Shown here in pieces: positions 43,671 through 53,650 of a DNA stretch of 64,000 bases (positions within the stretch are counted from its first letter, which is position 1; every line of letters starts with the position of its first letter). The stretch covers positions 25,848,503 to 25,912,502 of the forward strand of contig OZ022511.1 of NCBI GenBank assembly GCA_963989385.1. Direction: 5' to 3'. The position numbers and the translations under genes were made by a program. Under the pieces are notes generated by a model that was not told where the DNA came from, made no database searches, and was given only the letters and a program-made list of their open reading frames with translations. The DNA is from Ctena decussata. Its lineage: Eukaryota; Mollusca; Bivalvia; Lucinida; Lucinidae.

Positions 43671-44379
43671 ACATTCCCTCACCAAAGTTTAGATATGTTT
43701 ATATCAAACAGAGAAATTTGCGCAAAATATGAGTAATAATTATTAGCGATAACGATTATTTTAGGTGTTGCAATATTTGGACTCATAATGGTACTAAAAG
43801 AATTTCGCTAGATCTAAAACTTAAGGCAAATATTGATTTAAAAGGTAAGCTTATTTGAAGTGGAATTTCAAAAACAAACAAGAAAATATGTAATTGGTTT
43901 GAGCCACGATGAAATTGTCGAGAACAAAGTTTGCATGTTTGCTCTAAACAACCGTTAATTGCCACCTCGTATTGAAGAAAGTCGAGCGACAGTGCTATGT
44001 TTGCAGTATGAAACCTTGGTTAATTGAAAAAATAGTCCAATGTAAATAACATTGGCATGCAAATGAGAGTGTAAACTTTAAACTTTTAGAAACTATGCTG
44101 GCAAAATTTTATGACAAACCATGCGTAAAAAAAATATGATACATAAACAAGTATCATAATTCATGAAGATTTAATGCATATCATAAAAGTAAATTTTAAC
44201 ATAATTTAACATATGCATTTCACTTAAACTGTGTCAAAAGACGCATAAGTTGTAAAAGCTATGAAACATTTTTAGTAAAGCTAGTGCTTGCTCTCAATGA
44301 TAAGTATGGAAGGAAACTCTGCTTCTATAATGTCCGTCTTATCCCATCTGCAGGCTAGCAGCATATACAAAGGCTAATA
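43671..44379. other. Unassigned AT-rich sequence
   Basis: 43760-43790 has TTTTAGGTGTTGCAATATTT, a weak TIR-G-like word. Nothing else was recognised. Confidence 0.35.
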
Positions 44380-44746
44380 ATTTTATTGCATAAACATCGG
44401 TAACACAGGCTATTAATAGGCATGTTTTAAGGAACACAAAACCATGTAATAACAACTAGGCTTTCACATGCTGATAATGACTGGCTTTTCGACTTTTCAT
44501 ATGCAAGTTGCAAGGCAATACTTCGATAGTACAGAAGCAAGCGCCAAGATTTAAGTTGCAGATATCGATGGAAGACTTTTATGGAAGAGTTACACAAATT
44601 CGGATAATGTGAAAATGGATTGGAGAGGACATCCAGAGAAAACTTTGATGAACATGATTATGACTTGTAAACTGCTGCTAGAGATTGGACAAAAATTCAC
44701 GATAGCTGACCTTGGCCTGAAACGAGGAATTTTATAGACAGGCATA
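44380..44746 (+). repeat. Dispersed repeat K, copy 2
   Basis: Same order of conserved blocks as 27345-27695, ending TGAAACGAGGAATTTTATAG. An extra AGAGATTGGACAAAAATTCA near 44678 is missing from copy 1. Confidence 0.75.
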
Positions 44747-44848
44747 GCGCCTATAAGAATCAACAAGGTAATGGCGGTGAGGCCGAAAAACAGTGCCCAG
44801 ACATTTTCATTATATTTGTAGCATTGTAGCTGAATTTATGCAACAAAA

Positions 44849-44983
44849 GCGATCAAACATTTTTTTCCAATGCATTAACGTTTGTGAGATCCCTCGGGAG
44901 GTTAAAACCAAGGCCGAACATCTACATGTACCTCGGGACCTTGCAAACGTTAATGCATGGAAAACAATGTTTGATCCCTATAT
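44849..44983. mobile_element. TIR-O MITE
   Basis: GATCAAACATTTTTTTCCAA and TGCATTAACGTTTG pair with CAAACGTTAATGCATGG and AAAACAATGTTTGATC. The ~60-bp centre contains CCTCGGGAGG and ACCTCGGGACC. Confidence 0.78.
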
Positions 44984-45373
44984 TGAATTATCATGAAGTC
45001 CCTTAATATCCAACCATGTTTGCCAGAAATACACCCTGAACATTTCTTTGTCATCAGCATGTGAAATTACTCTTTCCTATGTTGAATGTTCAAAATTTTA
45101 CTATAAAATCTTGTACTTTTAAAAGTCTCTACAAGAAGCCATTAGGTGACCAAAGCTTTTAAAAACAGGGCAATCTTTTAACATAAAAGCCAGCTTCCGA
45201 AATTTTGTTGACTTTGCAAATACTTTAAATTGGCCAAACATTTTATTTCATATTGTGATGTATTTGCATTTGGTCAAAGCATTAAATTTTGGTGCATGCA
45301 GGAGTCGTTTCTTTGGGATAAATTTCAAACATAGAGATTTTTTTCGTAATCCAAATAGATAACTGTCAGAAAA
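44984..45373. other. Unassigned AT-rich sequence
   Basis: No gene, RNA or repeat family was recognised. Confidence 0.4.
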
Positions 45374-45726
45374 GGTGTGCTTTGTGCAATTTGTTAAATG
45401 CTGAATGACATTGGCAGAGCTCTAGATAAGAGGGCGTATTTGATGATAATTAAGGATAATTTTTCTTATTTCTCATCAAAACCATATGTTGTGACCCCTC
45501 ATCTGAACCGTCTCGTCGAGACGGTTCAGATGAGGGGTCACAACATATGTTTTTATGCAGAATTAACAAAAATTATCCCTAATTAACACCAAATACGCCC
45601 TCTTATCTAGAGCTCTGCATTGGTTGTGTCCCTTGAAATATTCATTCAGTATGAATGGTGTGCTTTGTGCAATTTGTTAAATGCTGAATGACATTGGTTG
45701 TGTCCCTTGAAATATTCATTCAGTAT
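45374..45726 (+). repeat. Tandem duplication of ~70 bp; first copy occupied by Pal-F
   Basis: GGTGTGCTTTGTGCAATTTG through ATTCATTCAGTAT occurs at 45374-45414 plus 45618-45652, split by the MITE, and uninterrupted at 45657-45726. The second copy therefore shows the empty site. Confidence 0.92.
45415..45617. mobile_element. Pal-F MITE, full length with proven TSD
   Basis: Starts CAGAGCTCTAGATAAGAGGG and ends CCCTCTTATCTAGAGCTCTG, with centre CCGTCTCGTCGAGACGG. CATTGG is at 45409-45414 and 45618-45623, but only once in the empty-site duplicate (45692-45697), so the TSD is 6 bp. Confidence 0.95.
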
Positions 45727-45847
45727 CTTCTAATTTGAACAGCAGCTGAAAGATATGAAACTGATCACAAAGAAGGAAAACCATGACTTCTCTGAGATCT
45801 TCAGGATCTACACTGTTTGCCCTGACAGTCTGTCCACCATATATAGA

Positions 45848-46000
45848 GGATCTTATATGCGAGGTCATTTCATATGAAGTTTATGAAACAAGACTTCAGC
45901 CAGTTTCATAAATTTCATATGAAATGACCACGTGTGTAAGATGACCCTTAAAATGGGATTTTAACGCTTTCAAACTGATCATTCTTTCAATGGGAATATG
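45848..46000. mobile_element. TIR-H element
   Basis: GAGGTCATTTCATATGAAGT pairs with AATTTCATATGAAATGACC, and outer GATCTTAT pairs with GTAAGATGACC. The tail GGGATTTTAACGCTTTCAAA is shared with 55532-55680. Confidence 0.7.
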
Positions 46001-46300
46001 CACTGCTGACATGGTCGTTGTCGATGATGTTACGTGTACACGCCAAAGTGTTGTTACACCTGTGATCATATGATTTTTATGACACAATGTTATAACAATG
46101 TTAATAACAGCAACATGGTATCATAAATACAGTAAACTTATATATACATGTACCAAATTCCCAATCCAACTACATACATCACTTTTCACAAACTAATATA
46201 ACTGAACAAACTCTGCCCCAAAGCCTCTCTCATCTGACTCGGGCAATGTCGAAATTTAATTTTAGCATGCAAGCAATTATGGTTAAAGATGGGAACTTAC

Positions 46301-46387
46301 TTTTTTGACAAGATACAACAATAAAACATTCCAGTCTTTCTCAGTTACACACAGATCTTCTGAAAATTTCTTCCTTCTCCGAGCCAT
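46301..46387 (-). CDS. Possible first coding exon
   Basis: On the minus strand an ATG at 46387-46385 in a good start context (A at -3, G at +4) opens 29 codons. They end exactly at GTAAGT (46300-46295), a consensus donor, in phase 0. The peptide starts MARRRKKFSEDLCVTEKDWN and ends in a leucine-rich stretch and two lysines, so it is basic then hydrophobic. TATAAAA-like sequence lies just upstream but may be chance in AT-rich DNA. No family is recognised and the rest of the gene would lie further left on the minus strand, where no matching exon was identified. It could be coincidence. Confidence 0.3.
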
Positions 46388-46662
46388 TTTATAATTATAT
46401 AAAACTTTATTTTCATAAAATTGCGGAACGTACAAAAATAAGAATATTATGAAAACAACATCAAAAGATTAACTTTTAAAAGCTGACAGCTCTATTATAT
46501 TTGATTACCTTAATTTCAAATGGCTTGTGAATCAAGAAAATGGTAGACATCTGTACTTATGAAATTTCACCAAATATTCAAACACCTTCGTTACAACCAT
46601 TTATGCGTGGAACTGGGACAAATCAGTTTTTTGTGTTTGGGGTCATATTCTACAAATTAATA

Positions 46663-46730
46663 GGCAAACAGTGTAAATCCTGATCAGACCCCTCCTAAGG
46701 AGCAATATGATCAGGATCTACACTGTTTGT
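46663..46730. mobile_element. Pal-A palindrome
   Basis: GCAAACAGTGTAAATCCTGA pairs with TCAGGATCTACACTGTTTG. The centre is CCCCTCCTAAGGAGCAAT. Confidence 0.8.
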
Positions 46731-47044
46731 GCCGGCTCTTCCATCACAATATTTTGGGTTATTATGCTAGAGGATAAGAAAGTGAAAAATTACGTGACTG
46801 TGAAAATGCCTGCACATGACAATTGCTACAATGCACATTTCAAACTTGAATACGTCTATATTTACGATAATTAATTACAGTATGAAATGCATTTATATGC
46901 GGCTTTCATATCTTTTGAAAGTTTCAACCCTGTTAAGTTGTTAAAAGCACTGTACTTGAGTTTGCAGAGATTCATTTCTTGCTATATTCTTAATGGATGG
47001 ATGGATGAATGGATGACTTTTCATTTTACATCCTTTTAATTTCA
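46731..47044. other. Unassigned; short (ATGG)n at 46993-47016
   Basis: Apart from ATGGATGGATGGATGAATGG, nothing was recognised. Confidence 0.45.
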
Positions 47045-47190
47045 ACTTTATTTCAATCATATCAGGATGATGGAAGGGTGACAAGGTAAGGTTGTGTATA
47101 GTAAGAAAGATTCCTGCCTTGAGAGGGTCGCCAAGCCAAGACAGATAGATCAGCAGGCCAGCACTTAACCCATTGGGCTACCAGGGCTGC
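47045..47190 (-). mobile_element. tRNA-derived SINE, diverged
   Basis: On the minus strand: GCAGCCCTGGTAGCCCAATG (A-box region) to AAGTGCTGGCCTGCTGATCT, then CATCCTGATATGATTGAAAT. The body order matches 10992-11143, but the B box is mutated. Confidence 0.65.
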
Positions 47191-47479
47191 ACTATATTCA
47201 CAAATTTAAATAATATTCAAAGATATACATTCTCTTTTTATGATCAAATAAAACAGGACAGACAACAAGTCAGCTACTAAACCATCAAGAATCATTTGTT
47301 TGAGACTCGCATCAATTAAGTCAAGTTAATCTTTAAGTTATCTTCTTCCCCATCAGCATCTATTGGTTCAAAACCAGAACAATTTTGTTTATTTTAGAAA
47401 TAATTATTACACCATTTTCATGAAGTCATTTTTGTGGCAATATAATTGCATATTTCTGCTCTTTTCAATGGTGGCTGAA

Positions 47480-48095
47480 TAGAAATTGAATGCTGCAGTA
47501 ATGGTGATCAAATGGAAACTGAATGGTACAGCAATGGTGATCAAATGGCAACTGAATGGTGCAGTAATGGTGATCAAATAAAAATTGAATGGTGCAGTAA
47601 TGGTGATCAAATAGAAATTGAATGGTGTAGTAAAGGTGATCAAATAGAAATTGAATGGTGCAGTAATGGTGATCGAATGGAAACTGAATGGTACAGAAAT
47701 GGTGATCAAATGAAAATTGAATGGTGCAGTAATGGTGATCAAATAAAAATTGAATGGTGCAGTAATGGTGATCAAATGGAAACTGAATAGTGCAGCAATG
47801 GTTGGTTGGTTGATTTGATGCTTAACGTCCACGGTAAACAGCTAAGGTCATGTCGGGACGGTCAGTTAACCTAACCACACTATTCCTGGGCAGGCTTAGA
47901 CCTCCTAAGCGGTTAACCAGTACTAAGTGCAGCAATGGTGATCAAATGGAAATTGAATGGTGCAGTAATGGTGATCAAATGGGAACTGAATGGTGCAGTA
48001 ATGGTGATCAAATGGAAACTGAATGGTGCAGTAATGATGATCAAATGGAAATTGAATGGTGCAGTAATGGTTATCAAATGGAAGTCAAATGATGC
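47480..48095. repeat. 33-bp minisatellite, ~15 units, split by a SINE
   Basis: Unit ATGGTGCAGTAATGGTGATC then AAATGGAAACTGA, with about ten units at 47480-47801 and five at 47927-48095. The 33-bp period keeps frames open on both strands. Unit variants (AAATAAAAATTGA, AAATAGAAATTGA) are mixed along the left block. Confidence 0.92.
47802..47926 (-). mobile_element. 5'-truncated SINE inserted in the minisatellite
   Basis: TTGGTTGGTTGATTTGATGC then TTAACGTCCACGGTAAACAG through CCAGTACTAA is the 3' half of the CAU-type SINE (compare 53328-53460). GTGCAGCAATGG at 47790-47801 and 47927-47938 is the apparent TSD, itself a minisatellite word. Confidence 0.88.
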
Positions 48096-48245
48096 CTTTT
48101 TAGATAGCTTACAATTGCCAATCCTTTATATGAAATGATGACTGAATGGAAAAATAATGGTGACAACAAAATATTAACTGAATACCTCTTCAATGGATGG
48201 ATGGATGATTAGAAAATTTATGTCTTCTCAAACAGTATTTACCGG

Positions 48246-48396
48246 TAAGTCATATCAGGATGTTGGGAGGGTGATAATAAAGGCTATGAGCAATGGAACC
48301 CTATTTATTGTTTGAAAGAATTATGCCTCCAGTCAGATTCTATCCTAGGCCACTAGCAGGCCAGCCCTTAACCAACTGAGCTATCCGGACTTCTCT
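48246..48396 (-). mobile_element. tRNA-derived SINE, diverged
   Basis: On the minus strand the A-box-like ATAGCTCAGTTGGTTAAGG (rc near 48367-48385) leads to CTGGCCTGCTAGTGGCC and GGGTTCCATTGCTCATAGCC. Tail CATCCTGATATGACTTACC at the left. Confidence 0.7.
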
Positions 48397-48896
48397 GGAT
48401 GTTAAATGCATTTTTTTGTGAAGGGAAACCTGTGAAGCAACACTGAAACAAGCTCATAACATCATTGATATGACACTGCATAATTATGCTCTCACTTCAG
48501 ATATAATGCTGTCAGTGTTGCGGGTGGTAATTAGGTCATATTCATACCATTCCAGCCCTGTAAGAGATGACCTGTATGCCACCCAAGCCTGGCTAAATAC
48601 TAAATCTTTTACATATATATATTCTAAAATTTCTCTTATACAAAAGGATAAATATTGACATTTCTATCATTAAGGGGACTCTTTTCTTAAATCTTCAATC
48701 AAATCACCATTAAAGATTGACAAGGCCAATATAATTTCCCAGGTGAAGGTCCATAAAAATGTGCGATAAAGATTTATTTCTCACTAAGACATTCTCTTTG
48801 TGAAATAAAAGTGTAATTTCATGAACAATTTTTGAACTTTATATTACTTTTACATTTACAAAAATCTTAATAAATTGGACAGAGAAGCAAACTTGA
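48397..48896. other. Unassigned AT-rich sequence
   Basis: No gene, RNA or repeat family was recognised. Confidence 0.4.
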
Positions 48897-48964
48897 GCAA
48901 ACAGTGTAGACCTTGATCACACTGCTCCTTGAGGAGCAGTCTGATCTTGATCTGCACTGTTTGC
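48897..48964. mobile_element. Pal-A palindrome with a TIR-G-like end nearby
   Basis: GCAAACAGTGTAGACCTTGA pairs with CTTGATCTGCACTGTTTGC around CACTGCTCCTTGAGGAGCAG. At 49035-49072 ATGTCCCAATATTTAGGGTT then AATACGGTAAT resembles a TIR-G terminus. Confidence 0.82.
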
Positions 48965-49193
48965 AATTCTGTCCACATATTTTGACAAATTTCAACATTT
49001 TCCTTTTTTTGGACAATTTCAGTATCAGTTATGATGTCCCAATATTTAGGGTTAATACGGTAATAAATTTGGGGACCCAATCATAAAAGATTGACAGCTT
49101 AATAAAGAACAGACTTATTTACTGTGGCAAAAATGTAGAAAAAAAAAAATTCTGTAAACCTTCTAACTGTTAAACGGGACAGATAGGTCCTAA

Positions 49194-49265
49194 CAAACAG
49201 TGCTGATGCCAATCAGACTGCCCCCAATGCAGAAGTCTGATCAGCATAATTTATACACTGTTCGC
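49194..49265. mobile_element. Pal-A palindrome, diverged
   Basis: AACAAACAGTGCTGATGCCA with ATAATTTATACACTGTTCGC. The centre GACTGCCCCCAATGCAG is irregular. Confidence 0.6.
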
Positions 49266-49419
49266 TGTTCCATTTGTGTTTGTTGGATGCATCACTGCAT
49301 TGCAAAAATCAAACTTTCATTTTAGAACAACTGTGATATATTTTTTTAGGTGTCCCAATTTTTTTATTTTTTTATGGTAATATGAAATCATGTGAAATTA
49401 CCATAATTACACTAATATA

Positions 49420-49966
49420 TTAAAGGTAGGTTCCTGTACTTTGGAATGCATCATAATTTTGATGAACTTTCATCCAAGTTGTTGGAAAGCACTTATAAAA
49501 GGGAATTAATAAGTTTCACTAAAAAGTGTAAATCAAAAAAATATTAGAAAAGTTGTTTTGCAAGGGATTTCCTAACTCTGCTTCGCACACCAGTTAGCGC
49601 TATTTTAAGTTCGCGCCAAAAATAGATAACGCAGCTGATGCCATGCTGCATTGCATTTTGGGATAGTTTTAACCCATCCGCCATGCCAGGACCTCTAGGA
49701 GAGCTCACGTCAAGGGAAAATTGACCTTTGGAGAAAGGCATCAGAAATTGCGCACTTATAGACATAATAAACATAGTTATTTTTAGAACTGGAATTCCAA
49801 CTAAAGAAAATAAACCAAAAGGGAAAACGACTATTTTCTTCAACATCTGTCGAGTTTCTCAGGAGCAGCAAATTCAGAAAAATAAGAGAATTCAATATTG
49901 CTCAGAAAAAGACGATATTATTTTGTGGACATAATTGACATCGCTAGCCCAGGAACCTACCTTTAA
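49420..49966. mobile_element. TIR-P element, ~550 bp
   Basis: TTAAAGGTAGGTTCCTGTAC at the left pairs with CAGGAACCTACCTTTAA at the right. The interior is unique in this window. Short open frames on both strands around 49544-49934 carry no motif. Short TIRs with a non-coding interior suit a non-autonomous DNA transposon. Confidence 0.65.
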
Positions 49967-50099
49967 GGCACCTGAACCAATCAATCAAATCAAATTATGG
50001 AAAATATTCTAAAATTTGAACAAGGTAATTTCACTACCCAGCGAAGTGTCAAAATCTTTAATTCCAATGGCAAACAGAGTATAAGTCCAGAGGGACCTT

Positions 50100-50290
50100 A
50101 ACTGCCAGCATTTAAAGTTGGTTGGGTATTATAGCTGTAGTGGTATCAGGTTTGAATCCTGTCAGTGACTGAAGTCTTCAACTGTAAACTGGGTTCATTT
50201 GTATGCAGGTATCATCATCCTGTCAGCATCTTGATATGACTGAACTATTGTAGAAAAACTAAACTCATTCATCCACCTAATAAGCATCAG
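50100..50290 (+). mobile_element. tRNA-derived SINE, diverged
   Basis: B-box-like CAGGTTTGAATCC at 50148-50160. TTCAACTGTAAACTGGGTTC and CATCTTGATATGACTGAACT follow, resembling the other SINE tails. The A box is degraded. Confidence 0.55.
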
Positions 50291-51077
50291 TCCAGGCTTT
50301 GATTGAGCTATGACTCTCCCTGCATGGAATAGGGACAAGTATTTAAAGTCTGAAGATATTTTGGATCCATCAATTGGCAAAACAAACACATCAGAACTAA
50401 GAAAACAGCAGACTCAGTTTTATTTAGTCTGTCCATGTGCAGAGTTACTTATTCTGTAAATGAGCAGAGTCATGTAATGCACAATACTGCCTTTGCCCAT
50501 TAGCACTGGCCTCGGCAGATTTCAGACTAAGGACAACAAAATACAAGCTGCACTATAACCATTTTAGATTTTCTTTTTTATGTAACCTTGTATTAAGAAA
50601 CAAGTATCCAAACAAACACTCTGTTTTAACCTTCCCAGGGTGGTCTACTGAAACAGGTCTTTATTTACCCATGATCATATTCAATTTTCATGTTCATGAC
50701 ATATTAAAATCAGCCACTCAAATAATAATTTTGCATGTTCATCCTCCATAAAGAGCACACAATTTCACGACCAATAAATTTTCCACTACCAGATATTATT
50801 TACTTGAATCAATAATACCTCAAAAAATTAAATGATCGTTTCCTTCTGCTCACAGAAAACAAAACAAGAAACACCCAAAATGTTAAGAAGTTAATCAGTT
50901 GAATATAAAGTTGCTCAAATTCTTGGTTTAAGCAACTCTAAACCATGGTTCTTATATCTGTATTTGTAATGTTTGAAAATTAAATCTTCAAATTTCAATC
51001 AAGCAACCTTAACTGAACATGGGGCTGAAACAGTCTTGATGAATGGCATTCTTGGACCAGAAGAAACTGATAGAGAC
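50291..51077. other. Unassigned AT-rich sequence
   Basis: GCACTGGCCTCGGCAG at 50504-50519 recalls TIR-J. Nothing else was recognised. Confidence 0.4.
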
Positions 51078-51272
51078 TAGGATTGAGCTGGGTAACTTCG
51101 GACAGCGGGTAAATTCGGACATACCAATGAAACAGTGAAAATCCATTTGAGACGGCTCATAATGAGCCGTCAGGATTTTCACTGTTTGCCCAGTTATTTT
51201 TGTTTTAAATTTAAACTACTGACATATAAAGGAAACATTGTCACTGTCGGAATTTACCTGACTTGACTGAAT
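51078..51272. mobile_element. Pal-C MITE
   Basis: TAGGATTGAGCTGGGTAACT pairs with GGAATTTACCTGACTTGAC. Centre GAGACGGCTCATAATGAGCC. Confidence 0.78.
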
Positions 51273-51331
51273 ATGAATATTTATAAACTACCTGCCAAAC
51301 ATCATATAACAAAATCTATGCCTGCAAAACT

Positions 51332-51527
51332 CGTGGACATACTAACGGTGACCTGTACGGACATGGATCCGTTCTGCCAAGGTATGGGGGGAAAGTTTTA
51401 TGAGTGAGTGAGTCCGAAAGACCGAAGAAGCGGGGGATCGATCTTGCGACCCCTGGATTGGTAGTCAGGAGTGTTATCCACTACACTACAGCCGCTCCTA
51501 AAGTCTTTATGAGAATTGAAATACACA
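51332..51527 (+). mobile_element. Retroposon with a second SINE nested inside
   Basis: The outer retroposon is flanked by ATGCCTGCAAAACT at 51318-51331 and 51528-51541. Its sequence (TACGGACATGGATCCGTTCT, then TATGAGAATTGAAAT) is homologous to 16679-16776. It is interrupted at about 51405-51503 by a tRNA-derived SINE on the minus strand. Confidence 0.82.
51405..51503 (-). mobile_element. tRNA-derived SINE (CTACCAA type), nested
   Basis: On the minus strand: GGAGCGGCTGTAGTGTAGTG (A box), anticodon-like CTACCAA loop, B-box-like AGATCGATCCC, short body, (CTCA)n end. It is flanked by AAAGTTTTATGAG and AAAGTCTTTATGAG, a TSD with one indel. Same head as 30501-30660. Confidence 0.82.
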
Positions 51528-51568
51528 TGCCTGCAAAACTTAAAGCAAAGAATAGATGTCACATGAGG

Positions 51569-51676
51569 GAAAACAGTGTAAATCCAGATGAGGTGGCTCA
51601 TTATGAGCTGCCTCATCTGGATCCACGCTGTTTCCGATTCCAGCTATTTTCATTTTTGACGCTTTAAATATTAAAC
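51569..51676 (+). mobile_element. Pal-B MITE, partial
   Basis: AAACAGTGTAAATCCAGATG pairs with CATCTGGATCCACGCTGTTT. The right side is reduced to TTTTGACGCTTTAAATATTA. Confidence 0.6.
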
Positions 51677-52598
51677 AGTGCATGGTGTGGAGAAGAATGT
51701 TTCTGATCCACTTGCACAAAAAATTTACTTTAAAAATTTATGAAAGAACAATAACTTGTTTGCAATGAGGATGTTACAATAAGTTGTTTAGAGGTGATAA
51801 TAATAATCTAGTTGACATGATGTAAAAAAATACTGAAAAATGTAAAAAATTCGGAAAATTTAACCACACAATTGCATCACTACTGATATCTGTGAGTATT
51901 TTGCTTAACAATGAAATCAACTGCAAGTTCAGCCATGGATAGCTTTAAAGTGTTAAAAAGGTCAATGTGGAAGTTCTCAAATATCACAAAAAAAATTAAC
52001 TGACTACTGGGAAAAGACCATGCATATCCCATGGAAGTGAAAAGCACCCCAAAACAACCACAGACAAATTAAAGTGCCTGCAAAATTTAAAAGGTGCCAA
52101 TTTTTAGTGCACCCTTGAGAGGTTATGCTGATGATACAACAATTTCAGAATTTTCAAAATTTAGCCTTTTTAAGACCCAAAGAAAACCTCTGTACAAATG
52201 TTCATGGTGCATTTAAAAGTTTGCATTATTTTTGCAAAAAGGAAAAATAGCCATCAGAGGAGATGGCAAATCCCCCGACCGAAGACCCCCATGGGCCTTG
52301 GTAAAAAGGGTGCACTTCAAAACACATATTAGTAATATATTGTCTTTCTTTTATGCTTCTGATTGACATTAACTGTTAACAGATACATGATTATCTAACA
52401 CTCAGACTAAAACAGTATGCTTGACTGCTAAAAAGAGGTAATATCTCAAACAGCCACCATATACACAATTGTATAGCATACGATACATTCAACTTTCAAA
52501 ATGTGTGAATAACTTCTAAAGTACAAGCTCTACAAACCTAATTTTGAGCTCTCTAGTAAGTGAATTTGGACAAAGAATCCAAATCTGGAAAAAAAAGA
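51677..52598. other. Unassigned AT-rich sequence
   Basis: No gene, RNA or repeat family was recognised. Confidence 0.4.
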
Positions 52599-52602
52599 TT
52601 TT

Positions 52603-52645
<43 letters not shown>
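52599..52645. repeat. T14 then G33 homopolymer junction
   Basis: 52599-52612 is all T and 52613-52645 all G, followed by a further G-rich stretch to ~52660. The G run could form a quadruplex; its true length is uncertain in any assembly. Confidence 0.9.
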
Positions 52646-52647
<2 letters not shown>

Positions 52648-52730
52648 GCGGGAGGGGGCACGGGAATATGGAAGGGTAAGAGAGAGTTAGGAACACTGAT
52701 AAGATATCACAGCATGATCATCAATATCAC

Positions 52731-52769
52731 GGGGGTAAATCAATACGTGAAGGGACACCCTAGTCTTGC
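52731..52769 (-). mobile_element. Fragment matching the left flank of the 62-kb element
   Basis: On the minus strand GCAAGACTAGGGTGTCCCTT then CACGTATTGATTTACCCCC matches 62435-62473 with about three differences. Confidence 0.65.
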
Positions 52770-53316
52770 AAAATTACGTTAATTTTGTGTAAGTATTGCC
52801 AAAGTTCTGCGACTCACGGAGTAAACATCTCATTTTTTTCAAAAAAACACGTTTGCAATGGTGTTGTCAATGAGCGCACGCTATGTGGTAATAATTTGTT
52901 TCGAGATATATGCAATAGAAACGGCACTTCCATGTAAATTATGCGAGTTAATTTGGTCACAAATGCCGTTCTGTCTGTTGATTTCAAGTACATGCGACTT
53001 TGGAACAAATTTAGAAAGGAATCAAAGAAGATGCGAAGTTTGGCTTATATTTTTCATGTTAATTTAAGCTTCGGTTTAATATTCTTTCTGGTCGTAATCA
53101 AATTATTTTTCAGCGTTTTAAGGAAGAGAACAACTACGCATTTTATTGACCGTTTTGCTTAATGTACGATAAATTTTACAGTTTATGCTGTGACATTTTC
53201 TTTGACATAGTCAGAGTTCTTCATGTTTTTAACCCATGTATATGGCGGATTCACAAATGTATGAGTCAAAGTATACATTCTATATTAGAAATACGTTGAG
53301 TCGAGAATTTTAACGA
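52770..53316. other. Unassigned sequence
   Basis: Overlapping plus-strand frames at 52858-53162 show no motif. No repeat family was recognised. Confidence 0.4.
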
Positions 53317-53327
53317 AACATGTCCGT

Positions 53328-53604
53328 TTTTGATTGATTGATTGATTTGATGCATAACGTCCAGGGTAAACAACTATGGTCAGGTCGGGACGGTCAGTAA
53401 CCTAACCACACTATTCCTGGGCAGGTTTAGACCTCCTAAGCGGTTAACCAGTACTAAGTGCACATACTTTCGCCAGTAACTAACAACTGTCCTTCTTGAA
53501 TCAGCGGAAGGAGAAACGAAAGTATGTGGCCAGACCGGGTTTCGAACCCTGGACCTCTGACTTATGAGTCAGGTGCCCTACCGATTACGCTACGCGGCCC
53601 GGCC
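53328..53604 (-). mobile_element. tRNA(CAU-like)-derived SINE, full length
   Basis: On the minus strand the head has a 7-bp acceptor-like stem (GCCGGGC with GTCTGGC), A box TAGCGTAATCGG, a CTGAC/GTCAG stem closing TCATAA (one base short of a normal loop), and B box GGTTCGAAACC. The body runs through CACATACTTTCGTTTCTCC and AGGAGGTCTAAACCTGCCC to a (TCAA)n tail. AACATGTCCGT at 53317-53327 and 53605-53615 is the TSD. The defective anticodon loop and fused body argue against a working tRNA. Confidence 0.93.
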
Positions 53605-53650
53605 AACATGTCCGTACGAGAGTAAACCCGAAGCAGAACCAAATGTTTTT

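Noticed and set aside
46388..46400. TATA box for the candidate exon at 46301-46387
   Set aside because: TATAAAA-type words are common in this AT-rich DNA and this one lies too close to the ATG to be informative.
47407..48138. Several repetitive open frames on both strands
   Set aside because: They come from the 33-bp minisatellite, and the array is interrupted by a SINE.
53519..53604. tRNA gene with CAU anticodon
   Set aside because: The anticodon loop is one base short, the head is fused to a SINE body, and TSDs bracket the whole unit.
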